From: Allocoleopsis franciscana PCC 7113
GTDB lineage: Bacteria; Cyanobacteriota; Cyanobacteriia; Cyanobacteriales; Coleofasciculaceae
Assembly: GCF_000317515.1 (NCBI RefSeq)
Contig: NC_019738.1
Location: 6,722,001-6,786,000 of the forward strand
DNA length: 64,000 nt
Direction of reading: 5' to 3'
Position 1 is the first letter of the stretch. Every line of letters begins with the position of its first letter. A program made the position numbers and the translations under genes. Positions 36,063 to 44,842 of the stretch are shown piece after piece. The notes under the pieces are model-generated. The model was given only the letters and a program-made list of their open reading frames with translations. It did not search any database and was not told where the DNA came from.

Positions 36063-37088
36063 TCAGGCCGGGGGACTATCCTGGGGCGAACTGGATGCTG
36101 GACTCATTGAGGAGTCAATTTTCACTACCTCGACGCTTTTCAGAGTACGGGTTCCATCACGGACGGTGAGCGTTGTGCTATCAATCGGTCTATCGGGCAA
36201 TACTTCCACATGGAAACCGTAGGAACTGCGGGGTTCTAAAATGAAGAATGTCTGTAAATGACCCGTGGCTCCTTTGATTTTGCCTTCTTCTTTTTTAAAG
36301 CTGAGATGCAGAGGAAAGGAGCGAGTATAGATTTGTTCGCCATAGGGGTCGTTCAGCCAGAGACGAACTTCCAGTTGGGGTGGGGAGGTTTCGTCGGAAG
36401 CGACATCGACATTGACGCGCACCAGGCGACCTGCTCCACCTACTGTAGCGCGATCGCTGGGGTCGCTATCCTTAATGGTTTTGGCGATCGCTTTTTTCCC
36501 TGTGAGCGGAGTGGCGCATAAGGCTACAAGAGCCAGAGATGAAGTCCCAACCAAACCCGCCCACAGATAGCGTGTATCTATAGCACCATTTTGCACGATC
36601 ACTTCAAACGGCACGGGTTGATCGAGTTCTTGCCCTAATGCATTGCCATACTCTAAAACAGCGATCGCAATTGTCACTGTTTCATTCTGCTTGGCACGAA
36701 CATCGAGTCCTCCTAACACGTCTTCTTCTTGCCAACTCCCAGATTCCCCATCCTCATACCAGGTGCCGGATTCATTCCAGGCTTGCTTGATGGCAGAGGC
36801 GAAGGGCTTCCCTTGGTTATCGAGGAGCTGAATTTCGTAGGTTACCCATGTGTTGGTTGGCAGCAAGGCTTTGACTTCGACACGCAGCGCACCAATCATT
36901 TGCCGCCGGAGGGTGAGTGGTGCTAATTGAACGGGTTCGTCTTCGCTGGCATTGACGGTTGTCGATAGCAGGGTTTTCTGGAATGAGCCGGCACTGAGCA
37001 AGGCTAAAAACACCAGCAGCGCTGCCCCCAGAGCCACATAAGGCCAAGGGTCGATAAAGCGACTGGTGCGCTGAGTTTGAATAGTCAC
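36063..37088 (-). CDS. membrane protein of unknown function in the DUF4178 operon
   Basis: A 341-residue protein with a membrane helix near the N-terminus (about 15-35, YVALGAALLVFLALLSAGSF) and a second near residue 175-195 (YLWAGLVGTSSLALVALCATPL). Two extracytoplasmic beta-rich segments surround them, including LEVRLWLNDPYGEQIYTRSF. The composition suggests a DUF4178-like or immunoglobulin-like envelope protein, but no family is certain. It is the first gene of the minus-strand operon that continues with the small secreted protein, the spermidine-synthase-like protein and the DUF4178 protein. Confidence 0.75.
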   Translation of the reverse strand: MTIQTQRTSRFIDPWPYVALGAALLVFLALLSAGSFQKTLLSTTVNASEDEPVQLAPLTLRRQMIGALRVEVKALLPTNTWVTYEIQLLDNQGKPFASAIKQAWNESGTWYEDGESGSWQEEDVLGGLDVRAKQNETVTIAIAVLEYGNALGQELDQPVPFEVIVQNGAIDTRYLWAGLVGTSSLALVALCATPLTGKKAIAKTIKDSDPSDRATVGGAGRLVRVNVDVASDETSPPQLEVRLWLNDPYGEQIYTRSFPLHLSFKKEEGKIKGATGHLQTFFILEPRSSYGFHVEVLPDRPIDSTTLTVRDGTRTLKSVEVVKIDSSMSPASSSPQDSPPA

Positions 37089-37295
37089 TGGCTTTTGTTT
37101 TTTATCTATAAGTTATTATCTACACGTTGCCAATAGGGATTTCCAGAACAGCGTCGTTATAAGTTGGGGCTGGATTAGCTATTTTTTATCTAGTTTTAGA
37201 GGGTAATCTAAGCCAGCAAATAATTTCAGACGCTAACTTTTCAAATTTAGATGCGCGTCAGCTTATAAGGCGAACCCCTCTTTACATTGTCTTGG

Positions 37296-37976
37296 TTAAC
37301 CTTCTGCTAAGACTATCAAACGCTCTCGATTTAACAACTGAATCTTAGAACCCTCGATCGCAATCAACCCATCTTGACTCATCTTGGCAAACACCCGCGA
37401 GAGAGTTTCCGGAATCGTCCCCAAAAAAGCCGCCAATTGAGTCTTGGTCATATCGAGTTCTACTTCATTGCTTTGGTCATTGCGATCGCTCAAATACAGC
37501 AAATAAACTGCCAGTCGTCCTGGCACTTCTTTAAATGAAAGATTTTCAATAATCTGGGCAAATCGGCGCAAGTGACGGGCGAAAATTGCCAGTATATTAA
37601 TAGTTAGAGTTGGGTGCTGTTCTAGGAGTGCCAAAAACTCAGTTCGGGGAAAAAATAATAACTCACTTTTCTCAATAGCCGCCGCTGAGGCGGGGAAACA
37701 TTGCCCATCAAATGCCGGTACTTCAGCAAAATGCTCTCCAGCTCCAAACAAATGTAAGATTTGTTCTTTCCCTTCAATCGAGAGCTTATAAACTTTAACT
37801 CGACCCGACTTGACCACAAAAAATCCCCGACCTTCATCCCCATCCTCAAAAATGACTTTACCTTTAGGATAGGTTTGTGCGATCGCAATTTTAGCTAACG
37901 CATCCAATTGGTCTTCTGGTAGACCCCGCCACAGTTGAACAGTAGCTAAAAATTTACGAAGTTCAGAGGCTTGCAT
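37296..37976 (-). CDS. Crp/Fnr-family transcription regulator
   Basis: A 226-residue Crp/Fnr regulator with an N-terminal cyclic-nucleotide-binding-type beta roll (about 15-125, GKVIFEDGDEGRGFFVVKSGRVKVYK), a dimerisation helix and a C-terminal winged helix. The recognition helix GTIPETLSRVFAKM carries the E..SR signature that in FNR, FixK and DNR reads TTGA half-sites. It lacks the N-terminal cysteines of oxygen-sensing FNR, so it may sense NO or redox through another cofactor, as DNR/HcpR proteins do. A TTGA-N6-TCAA palindrome lies upstream of hcp 1 kb away, the probable target. Confidence 0.88.
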   Translation of the reverse strand: MQASELRKFLATVQLWRGLPEDQLDALAKIAIAQTYPKGKVIFEDGDEGRGFFVVKSGRVKVYKLSIEGKEQILHLFGAGEHFAEVPAFDGQCFPASAAAIEKSELLFFPRTEFLALLEQHPTLTINILAIFARHLRRFAQIIENLSFKEVPGRLAVYLLYLSDRNDQSNEVELDMTKTQLAAFLGTIPETLSRVFAKMSQDGLIAIEGSKIQLLNRERLIVLAEG

Positions 37977-38048
37977 CGAACATCCTCAAACGTTGACCGC
38001 TTTGATTTTGCATCCTTACTGGTTGAGGATATCATTTTTTAGAAGCGT

Positions 38049-38669
38049 TCATTGACCACAGTAGCCTAGATTGTCTGAACGTACAAAGCCGCTTATCGGT
38101 GTTTCAATGGGCACCCAACCGTTAACACCCTCGTTGGCGATAAACACCCTCTGATTTTCATCGAGTGTTCCAACTACCTCACCATCGGGTTTGGAACGAA
38201 CGGCTAGATTGGGAGAAACAGCCCTACGGCAATTACTGCCCGGTACAGTAGAAATCCTTTCACCTGCTATAGGATTTGGCATTGTTTGAGCCATAGGTGT
38301 TTGAGTCATGGGTTGGGGTGGTACTGCTGCTCCAGCACAGTAGTTCAAATACCTGGCAAATACATAACCATCCATGGGGCCTGAAATACTGACCCATCCA
38401 TTCATCGGCTCACCGGAAATATTAACATTTTGTCCATTCTGTAATGTACCAATTACTTGTCCCCCCGGTTGCTGACGAACGTTAAGGGCTGTATTAACAT
38501 CTACTTCTCGGCAGCTAGTTCCAGTGGCTTGCGCGACCTGATATCCATCGGAAGTCTGGGATAATGATGGGGCTTGATTAGCCATGGAAGTCTTAGGGAA
38601 GATTGCCAATCCTAAGGAAGATAAGGCAGTAACTCCCAAGATTTGCCAACGATTTTTCTTGAATTTCAT
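38049..38669 (-). CDS. secreted protein with two bacterial SH3 domains
   Basis: A 206-residue protein with an N-terminal signal peptide (WQILGVTALSSLGLAIFP) and two SH3_3-type repeats: DVNTALNVRQQPGGQVIGTL about 58-77 and SPNLAVRSKPDGEVVGTL about 152-169. Each is followed by GWVSI/GWVPI and YVFARYLNYC/FVRSDNLGYC. The matching cysteines in both repeats suggest a disulfide in each. Bacterial SH3 domains often bind peptidoglycan, so it likely acts in the periplasm or at the cell wall. It lies between the Crp/Fnr gene and hcp but on the minus strand. Confidence 0.88.
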   Translation of the reverse strand: MKFKKNRWQILGVTALSSLGLAIFPKTSMANQAPSLSQTSDGYQVAQATGTSCREVDVNTALNVRQQPGGQVIGTLQNGQNVNISGEPMNGWVSISGPMDGYVFARYLNYCAGAAVPPQPMTQTPMAQTMPNPIAGERISTVPGSNCRRAVSPNLAVRSKPDGEVVGTLDENQRVFIANEGVNGWVPIETPISGFVRSDNLGYCGQ

Positions 38670-38876
38670 GAGAACAATTTTTCCTTTTAGTGCTTCTATC
38701 TAATTCCCTATTTTCCAGAAGATTTTATCTATCTCATCTATCTCAAGTTGAATAATTTTTATTGTTTGTTGCAATGAATACAAACCTCTAACTAAAGACA
38801 GAAACCTAAAATTTGTTGAGAGTAAATTATCCGATCAGTATTTGTAGGGGTAATCCTTCCGTAGTTGCCCCGTAAT

Positions 38877-38908
38877 GCTGAGGAGCTGGGGTGCTGAGGA
38901 GCTGGGGA
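38877..38908. repeat. tandem 16-bp duplication
   Basis: Two near-identical copies of GCTGAGGAGCTGGGG(T/A) lie at 38877-38892 and 38893-38908. Short tandem repeats of this kind are common in filamentous cyanobacteria. No function is indicated. Confidence 0.7.
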
Positions 38909-38963
38909 GTTGGTTAGTTATGTTCGCCAGTCTGCACTACTGAGAAAGGCAATTTCCGCAAGA

Positions 38964-38977
38964 TTGACTTAAGTCAA
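38964..38977 (+). promoter_or_regulatory. Crp/Fnr (TTGA-N6-TCAA) operator upstream of hcp
   Basis: TTGACTTAAGTCAA is a perfect 14-bp palindrome with the TTGA/TCAA half-sites read by FNR, FixK and DNR type regulators. Its centre is about 66 bp before the hcp ATG and about 41 bp before a start point estimated from TAGAGT at 39000. That position fits class II activation, but the start point itself is inferred. Confidence 0.7.
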
Positions 38978-39036
38978 GGCGCTTTCCTTTGACCAATCCT
39001 AGAGTAGGCATAGATGAGACAAGAAGGAAGTGAGCT

Positions 39037-40671
39037 ATGTTTTGCAGCCAGTGTGAACAAACCGCCAGAGGACAAGGATGCGAGCAATGGGGCGCTTGTG
39101 GTAAAAGTCCAGAAGTCGATGCACTACAAGATTTGTTGACCCACTGCCTGCGCGGACTCGGAGAAGTGGCGCTAGCAGCTCATCAGTTGGGTATCCGTAG
39201 CCGCGAAGCCGATGTCTTTAGCTGTGAAACGCTCTTTTCTACCTTAACGAACGTTAACTTTGACCCAGAGTGTTTTGTCCAGTATATTCAGCGTGCGATC
39301 GCACTGCGTGATGATTTAAAAGCGAAAATTCAACTCACTGGTACACCCGTAGAATTTACTGCTCTCTCATCCTTCCAACCGGCTGACACTCTCGAAGCCT
39401 TAGTCCAACAAGGTAAAGATATCGAATTCGAGTTTATCAGCAGTTCTGCCAAAAACGTCGATATTTTCTCCCTGAAACTCACCATCCTTTACGGACTCAA
39501 AGGGATTGCCGCCTACGCCTATCACGCCCAAGAATTGGGTCAAGAAGATGACCGCGTTTATAACTTCTGCCACGAAGCCTTAGCCGCACTCGGTCGCCAA
39601 GACATCAGCCTCGATGAGTGGGTCAATATGGCGCTGAAGTTGGGCGAAATCAACCTACGAGTGATGGAACTCCTCGACGCCGGCAACACCAGCACTTACG
39701 GTCATCCTGTCCCTACCTCGGTTCCCCTCAATGCCAAGCAAGGCAAAGCCATCCTGATTTCGGGACACGACCTCAAACACCTGGAAGAACTCCTCAAACA
39801 AACCGAAAATACGGGAATTTCCATCTACACCCACGGGGAAATGCTACCCGCTCACGGCTACCCCCGCTTAAAGCAGCAATACCCCCATCTTTACGGGCAT
39901 TACGGCACCGCATGGCAGAATCAAGTTCGGGAATTTGCTCAATTTCCTGGGCCTATTGTGATGACCACCAATTGCTTGATGCCGCCTCATGATGCTTACA
40001 GTAACCGCGTTTTCACCCTTGGCCCGGTTGGTTGGCCTGGACTTAAGCACCTAGAAACCGATGACTATACCTCTGTTATCCAACAAGCGTTAGAACTGCC
40101 AGGGTTTACCGCTGATGGCGAACCGCGCCAAGTCCTAACCGGTTTTGCTCGCAACGCCGTCCTCAGTGTGGCGGGTGAAGTGATTGAAGCCGTCAAACGG
40201 GGAGATATTCGCCACTTCTTCTTAGTCGGCGGTTGTGATGGTGCCAAGTCAGGGCGTAGTTACTACAGCGAGTTTGTAGAAAAAGTACCTCAAGACTGCG
40301 TGGTGCTGACTCTTGCTTGCGGTAAGTTCCGCTTCTTCGACAAAGACTTAGGAGATATTGGTGGTATTCCCCGCTTAATGGATGTGGGTCAATGCAACGA
40401 TGCTTACTCCGCGATTCAGATTGCTCTAGCGTTGGCGAATGCCTTCAATGTAGATGTGAATCAGTTGCCCTTGTCCATGATTCTTTCTTGGTACGAACAG
40501 AAAGCTGTATCGATTTTGCTGACACTCCTGTATCTGGGAATTCAGGATATCCGCTTAGGGCCAACGCTGCCAGCGTTTATTTCACCAAATGTGTTTAAAT
40601 TACTATCGGAAAAATACAACCTTAAGCCCATTACAACGCCGGATCAGGATTTAGCAGCTTGTCTGGGTTAA
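39037..40671 (+). CDS. hcp: hydroxylamine reductase / hybrid cluster protein
   Basis: A 544-residue hybrid cluster protein. The N-terminal cysteines C3, C6, C15 and C21 (spacing C-X2-C-X8-C-X5-C, as in Desulfovibrio-type class I Hcp) bind the first iron-sulfur cluster. Later conserved segments include VGGCDGAKSGRSYYSEF and LTLACGKFRFF, which carry hybrid-cluster cysteine ligands. The enzyme reduces hydroxylamine to ammonia or NO to N2O and protects against nitrosative stress in low oxygen. It has its own terminator at 40741. The Crp/Fnr gene 1 kb upstream and the palindrome before the gene suggest it is switched on by NO or anaerobiosis. Confidence 0.95.
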   Translation: MFCSQCEQTARGQGCEQWGACGKSPEVDALQDLLTHCLRGLGEVALAAHQLGIRSREADVFSCETLFSTLTNVNFDPECFVQYIQRAIALRDDLKAKIQLTGTPVEFTALSSFQPADTLEALVQQGKDIEFEFISSSAKNVDIFSLKLTILYGLKGIAAYAYHAQELGQEDDRVYNFCHEALAALGRQDISLDEWVNMALKLGEINLRVMELLDAGNTSTYGHPVPTSVPLNAKQGKAILISGHDLKHLEELLKQTENTGISIYTHGEMLPAHGYPRLKQQYPHLYGHYGTAWQNQVREFAQFPGPIVMTTNCLMPPHDAYSNRVFTLGPVGWPGLKHLETDDYTSVIQQALELPGFTADGEPRQVLTGFARNAVLSVAGEVIEAVKRGDIRHFFLVGGCDGAKSGRSYYSEFVEKVPQDCVVLTLACGKFRFFDKDLGDIGGIPRLMDVGQCNDAYSAIQIALALANAFNVDVNQLPLSMILSWYEQKAVSILLTLLYLGIQDIRLGPTLPAFISPNVFKLLSEKYNLKPITTPDQDLAACLG

Positions 40672-40740
40672 GGGACTAGGATAGACGCGACTCAAAGATC
40701 GGATTGCACCGCTTCCACAACCAAGCCAAGATCATTGAAA

Positions 40741-40771
40741 ATTAGAGGGATTCCATATCTCTCTAATTTTT
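40741..40771 (+). terminator. rho-independent terminator after hcp
   Basis: Stem ATTAGAGGGAT (40741-40751)/ATCTCTCTAAT (40757-40767) with one mismatch and a 5-base loop, followed by a T tract to 40771. It ends the hcp transcript. Confidence 0.85.
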
Positions 40772-40841
40772 CCCGATCTTTTCCCCCCCTTAATAATGAA
40801 GTAGGGTAGGGACTGCTGCGCCCTGTTCAAAAGCTAGGAAG

Positions 40842-41948
40842 ATGGTTGTTAATCCGTTTGTGCCGCAATATTTAGTTGGAAGAGAACAAGAACTGCAACA
40901 GGTGCTTGAGATTCTCTCCGTTGATGGAGATTTGCTGATTGCAGGAGTGCCCGGTAGTGGACGGCGTTCTCTGATCCGTTGGGCGGCAGACAAGATTGGG
41001 GCTAGAGTCATAGAAATTGACTGTATGCGAGCCACGGACGGAGAGCGTTTTTTGCTCTTGTTGGCGGAGAGTTTGATGTCCGTCTTTGCGGCACCGGAGG
41101 AATTGACGTTAATTGAGCAGTGGATTCGATCGCATCCTCTGAGTTTGGAGGAATCGCCCAACGGACAACCTCGTTTAGTCTGGCACCTATCCGCCGGGGG
41201 GGAATGGACGCTGTTGCAAACCCTGCTGCACTTACCCCAAGTGATGGCTGAGAAACTCAATTGCCGAGTGTTGATGATGTTTCGGAATTTCCCTCATATC
41301 CGCTCTTGGGATCGAGCAGGCAAATGGGAAGCGTTTTTGCGTCAAGAAATCGCCAATCACGCTCATGTCAGTTATGCGCTGATTGCCACAGTCGCAGAGC
41401 CTTGGGTGGAAGATATTAGCTTACAGGTTGTCTCGTTAGCCCCTCTGGGGGATGAAGAACTTCGGACATGGCTGCTGGCTGCGATGAGTTCTGTGGGATT
41501 AACTTTTGATGCGGATGGACAAGCGATCGCCTTATTCTTAAGTTATGTTCAGGGACACTTAGGGGATGCGATCGCACTGGCTCGACGTATTTGGCTCGAT
41601 TGCCGGGATTCACTCCTTCTCAATGGCAACCAACCAGAAGGGCTAATTCAAGCGCATCACGTCCATCGTAGTGCTTTGGCCCTCATGGAAGATTTATCCA
41701 TTACCTACGAATCGCTGATTTTACTACTCCCTCCTAGTCAAGTTCAGGTATTAGAAAGCCTAGCTCTCGATCCTACGGATAGCCCTCATAGCCGCGAATA
41801 CATTAAAAAACACCGACTTTCTAGAGGGGGTTCTCTTCAAGGGGCTTTGGCAAGTTTAGAGCATAAAGGTCTCGTTTATGGCTCTAAGTACAGCTATCAA
41901 ATTGCTTTACCTTTGCTGGGCTTCTGGCTCAAGCAGCGTATTGGCTGA
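40842..41948 (+). CDS. AAA/STAND-like ATPase domain protein with degenerate nucleotide site
   Basis: A 368-residue protein beginning PQYLVGREQELQQVLEIL, the start seen in AAA/STAND-type ATPases. The Walker A region GVPGSGRRS (35-43) has Arg where Lys is normal, and the Walker B region RVLMMFRNFPHI lacks the usual acidic pair. A C-terminal winged-helix-like part (about 290-368, with SREYIKKHRLSRGGSLQGALASLEHKGLV) may bind DNA. It may be an ATP-binding or regulatory protein without hydrolysis. It is a single-gene unit after the hcp terminator, and its role is unknown. Confidence 0.75.
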   Translation: MVVNPFVPQYLVGREQELQQVLEILSVDGDLLIAGVPGSGRRSLIRWAADKIGARVIEIDCMRATDGERFLLLLAESLMSVFAAPEELTLIEQWIRSHPLSLEESPNGQPRLVWHLSAGGEWTLLQTLLHLPQVMAEKLNCRVLMMFRNFPHIRSWDRAGKWEAFLRQEIANHAHVSYALIATVAEPWVEDISLQVVSLAPLGDEELRTWLLAAMSSVGLTFDADGQAIALFLSYVQGHLGDAIALARRIWLDCRDSLLLNGNQPEGLIQAHHVHRSALALMEDLSITYESLILLLPPSQVQVLESLALDPTDSPHSREYIKKHRLSRGGSLQGALASLEHKGLVYGSKYSYQIALPLLGFWLKQRIG

Positions 41949-42087
41949 AATTCAGGCGGTGGAACACAAGGAGCATCCCGAATTTGCCAATGCACATTTT
42001 TCATGCCCCTTAATTCTCCCCAATGTCTTATATCATGTCCGGCTAAACAGCCATCATGTCCTTTTACCTTGCAACCTTCCTCCTTCT

Positions 42088-42132
42088 CTTCTGCCTTCTG
42101 CCTTCTGCCTTCTGCCTTCTGCCTTCTGCCTT
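42088..42132. repeat. heptamer tandem repeat (CTTCTGC)n
   Basis: Six perfect copies of CTTCTGC (42088-42129) followed by a partial CTT. This is a cyanobacterial short tandemly repeated repetitive (STRR-type) sequence. It lies in a non-coding gap of about 286 bp between the ATPase gene and msrA. Confidence 0.9.
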
Positions 42133-42234
42133 ATCTCCACCAAAGTGTAAGTATTCAGCCGGACATAATCTTAGAGGGGAATCATGCTGATTGAGCCAAT
42201 CTATGGGAGCAAAAAGAACCGTTAGTGATCTGTA

Positions 42235-42891
42235 CTAACTCCCCAGTGTCACATTTTCAGGGAAACAAACTCTCGTACCCCCTAAACCACAATACCCACC
42301 AGGATTTTTGGCGAGATATTGTTGATGGTAGCCTTCTGCGTAGTAGAACTCAGGCGCATCGATAATTTCTGTTGTCGTCTTCCCAAAACCGGATGCTTTT
42401 AGAGCTTGCTCATAAGCGTCTCGTGAAGCTTCAGCTAATTTCTTTTGGCTTTCGGAATAGACGTAAATTCCCGAACGATATTGAGTGCCAACATCATTCC
42501 CTTGACGCATTCCTTGAGTGGGATCGTGGCTTTCCCAGAAGGCTTTTAATAGTGTTTCGTAACGGATGACTTTTGGGTCAAATACCACGTAAACCACTTC
42601 ATTGTGACCCGTCATACCCGAACAAACTTCTTTGTAGGTGGGGTTGGGAGTAATTCCGGCGGCATAGCCAACAGCGGTGGTGAAAACCCCGTCAAGCTGC
42701 CAAAATTTACGTTCTGCTCCCCAGAAACACCCCATGCCAAACATCGCAATTTCCATTCCCTCTGGATAGGGCGGCTTGAGGGGATTACCGTTAACAAAGT
42801 GATGGGCAGGTACTGGCATAGGTTCTGCCCGTCCTGGCAATGCCTCTTGGGAAGAGGGAATACTGTGCTTTTTACCAAATCCAAATATCAT
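42235..42891 (-). CDS. msrA: peptide-methionine (S)-S-oxide reductase
   Basis: A 218-residue MsrA. The catalytic Cys lies in [12 protein letters not shown] (about 52-63), with [25 protein letters not shown] and [23 protein letters not shown] split over the usual active-site loops. The N-terminal 45 residues precede the catalytic domain and contain no clear signal peptide. The enzyme repairs oxidised methionine using thioredoxin. It is a stand-alone minus-strand gene. Confidence 0.96.
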   Translation of the reverse strand: MIFGFGKKHSIPSSQEALPGRAEPMPVPAHHFVNGNPLKPPYPEGMEIAMFGMGCFWGAERKFWQLDGVFTTAVGYAAGITPNPTYKEVCSGMTGHNEVVYVVFDPKVIRYETLLKAFWESHDPTQGMRQGNDVGTQYRSGIYVYSESQKKLAEASRDAYEQALKASGFGKTTTEIIDAPEFYYAEGYHQQYLAKNPGGYCGLGGTRVCFPENVTLGS

Positions 42892-43170
42892 CTGTAACTC
42901 TAACTCTGATTTTTGAGATAATTATTTACCTTCCTTAATAATAGCTTGTCTCCTTGTTCAGGAGGGTTACAGGATGAACTGAGGTCATCACTCTTGCCCC
43001 CTAAAGACAAGACAGGGGCACGATGGATATTACCGTACCCCTGAAACTATATGCTTGCATTCGATTTAAAATCGCTAGAATTAGCGATCGCGATGTGAAA
43101 AAATGCACCCTGCCTACTAAAACCGTAAGATGCCGTAAATCTCCGGCAGCAGGGATGTTAACAGATAGGC

Positions 43171-43329
43171 TTACTGAGAAACCGCAATCGCAGCCACTCT
43201 ACTCATCTCCATCACCGTTCCCTGCCTGTCAACATTCCCGTGTTGGAAAAACAAGCAAGCCAGTAAAATAAAGCCTAAGAGGGATAAGCTGAACTCGACA
43301 AAAACCGGGAGAGTAATAGTACGTTCCAT
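43171..43329 (-). CDS. possible small membrane protein, 52 residues
   Basis: An ATG at 43329 preceded by AAAAGG opens a 52-residue frame with one membrane helix (FVEFSLSLLGFILLACLFF). No known family was recognised. Short single-helix proteins are common in cyanobacteria, but the evidence is only the ribosome site and the hydrophobic segment. Confidence 0.4.
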   Translation of the reverse strand: MERTITLPVFVEFSLSLLGFILLACLFFQHGNVDRQGTVMEMSRVAAIAVSQ

Positions 43330-43628
43330 AAAAACCTTTTGCTCGTAACCAAGAGCGCTCATTCATCCACAGATCCATGACTAAGCTCAGTGAACTCTGG
43401 TTGTGGTCTACCTACCAAGATAAGAGTACGGATATGTGAATACCTCCGTAAATTCTCGGAAATTATCATCTATCCAATGGACTACTTTTAGGAGATTACC
43501 CTGAGGACATTTGCTTAATTGTGTTGCAAGCCGACTAAACTGGTTGGTGATGTGTAAAGCGCCGTTAGCGCCTTACTCTTCCCCGACTGCGTGACTAACC
43601 AACCCTTAGAGATTGCAAATTTTTGGCA

Positions 43629-43829
43629 ATGACAGATGATTCTACGATTAAGCTTGACCAATTTTTGAAGTGGATTGGTGCCGCCCAGACCGGTGGTGAA
43701 GCGAAAATAATGATCCAAGGTGGTGAAGTGCAAGTGAACGGTACGACTGAGACTCGACGCGCCCGGAAATTGGTAGCAGGAGATGCCGTCATGGTGAACC
43801 GACAAATTTACAAAGTAGAGTTTCCCTGA
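43629..43829 (+). CDS. S4-domain RNA-binding protein
   Basis: A 66-residue S4 RNA-binding domain protein of the YaaA/RlbA type. The pattern IKLDQFLKWIGAAQTGGEAK and VQVNGTTETRRARKL is the S4 fold. It begins with ATG at 43629 (MTDDSTIKLD); an in-frame TTG six bases earlier is less likely. Small stand-alone S4 proteins bind structured RNA and often act in ribosome quality control, but its exact target is unknown. Confidence 0.9.
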   Translation: MTDDSTIKLDQFLKWIGAAQTGGEAKIMIQGGEVQVNGTTETRRARKLVAGDAVMVNRQIYKVEFP

Positions 43830-43975
43830 ACTCTGCTAAGGTTATGACGGCTTAGAAATACCAGGGAGGGGTAAGCTGTTACCCATTTAATTGGCTGAGT
43901 TGTTGCCGCTAGGGAGCGGGATTGATCGCTTTTATCCTGTATTTAGACTATGCCAGTTAAATGCACATTCGTTTT

Positions 43976-44842
43976 TTAAAGTCCATCTGGTTTAGATAAC
44001 TGCCACAGTTGGATTTCATAACAGAGATGCCGCTCAAAAAGTTGACGTGCTTCTAATCCTTCAACAACCAGCTTTTTTACCCAGCGATGAAAGATCCAAC
44101 GCAGAAGTTTGTATAACGGTGGAACTGCGATCGCAATCAAATCTGCAATATAGTTGATCGTGTTCATGCCAAATCGGCGAAAAGTGTCAACATACAGATC
44201 GATGGTGGGCAGAATTTGGGCGGAAATATCCTCAGATTTGACTAAACTGAACCCAGCCTGCTTTAAGGCTGTATGAAGCTCTGTGACAACATGACAGTTA
44301 GAAAAAATTCCTTCTTGATAATTGGGATCAGAGCGCATCATATCAGCCAGCAGAAGGTAGCCACCACCGCTAAGAAGATTGGCAGCACCTTGAGCAATAT
44401 CGACAGCCGCCATATACTGGCTACTTTCACTCAACAAAATGAGATCATAGGAGTGGGTTGCCTTAAAATTTTCAAAATTCGTTAGGTGGAAGATGGCATG
44501 ACCGTGGGTACACTGGAGAAACCGCTCTTGTTGAAACGGATCGGGTGCGAGTCCTTCAACAGCAAAGCCACGCTCAAGCAGGTAAGCTGCATTTCCCCCA
44601 ATGCCACAGCCAACATCTAACACTGTATGTGTCCCTGCGGGAATGAAATCAAAGAGTTTAGCGGCATAAGCTTCCTGAGCAATTCGTAGCCGCCCAATCG
44701 TTAGTTCCTCAGCGGGAACCGGTAAAGTTTCCCAATAGCCATAATGAAGATAGGGCGAATCTAACAGCCCCAGGTAGTAATTAAGTGCTGCATTTTGGTA
44801 GCGAGTTACTTTTGAAATAGAGATTGATTCTGACTTCGGCAT
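43976..44842 (-). CDS. class I SAM-dependent methyltransferase
   Basis: A 288-residue methyltransferase outside the polysaccharide locus. Motif I is VLDVGCGIGGNAAYLL (about 75-90), followed by VEGLAPDPFQQERF, then DLILLSESSQYMA and SGGGYLLLADMM. The N-terminus (NYYLGLLDSPYLHYGYW) resembles sarcosine/glycine and sterol-type small-molecule methyltransferases that begin with a similar tyrosine-rich motif. The substrate is unknown. It is a single-gene unit. Confidence 0.83.
   Translation of the reverse strand: MPKSESISISKVTRYQNAALNYYLGLLDSPYLHYGYWETLPVPAEELTIGRLRIAQEAYAAKLFDFIPAGTHTVLDVGCGIGGNAAYLLERGFAVEGLAPDPFQQERFLQCTHGHAIFHLTNFENFKATHSYDLILLSESSQYMAAVDIAQGAANLLSGGGYLLLADMMRSDPNYQEGIFSNCHVVTELHTALKQAGFSLVKSEDISAQILPTIDLYVDTFRRFGMNTINYIADLIAIAVPPLYKLLRWIFHRWVKKLVVEGLEARQLFERHLCYEIQLWQLSKPDGL

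Larger units (their letters stand above)
38670..39036. other. regulatory intergenic region upstream of hcp
   Basis: This 367-bp region separates the divergent SH3-domain gene and hcp. It holds a perfect TTGA-N6-TCAA palindrome (38964-38977), a tandem 16-bp duplication (38877-38908) and a possible -10 TAGAGT at 39000-39005. No small gene was recognised. Confidence 0.6.

Noticed and set aside
42088-42132. CRISPR array
   Set aside because: The repeat unit is 7 bp with no spacers, which is a heptamer microsatellite and not a CRISPR.
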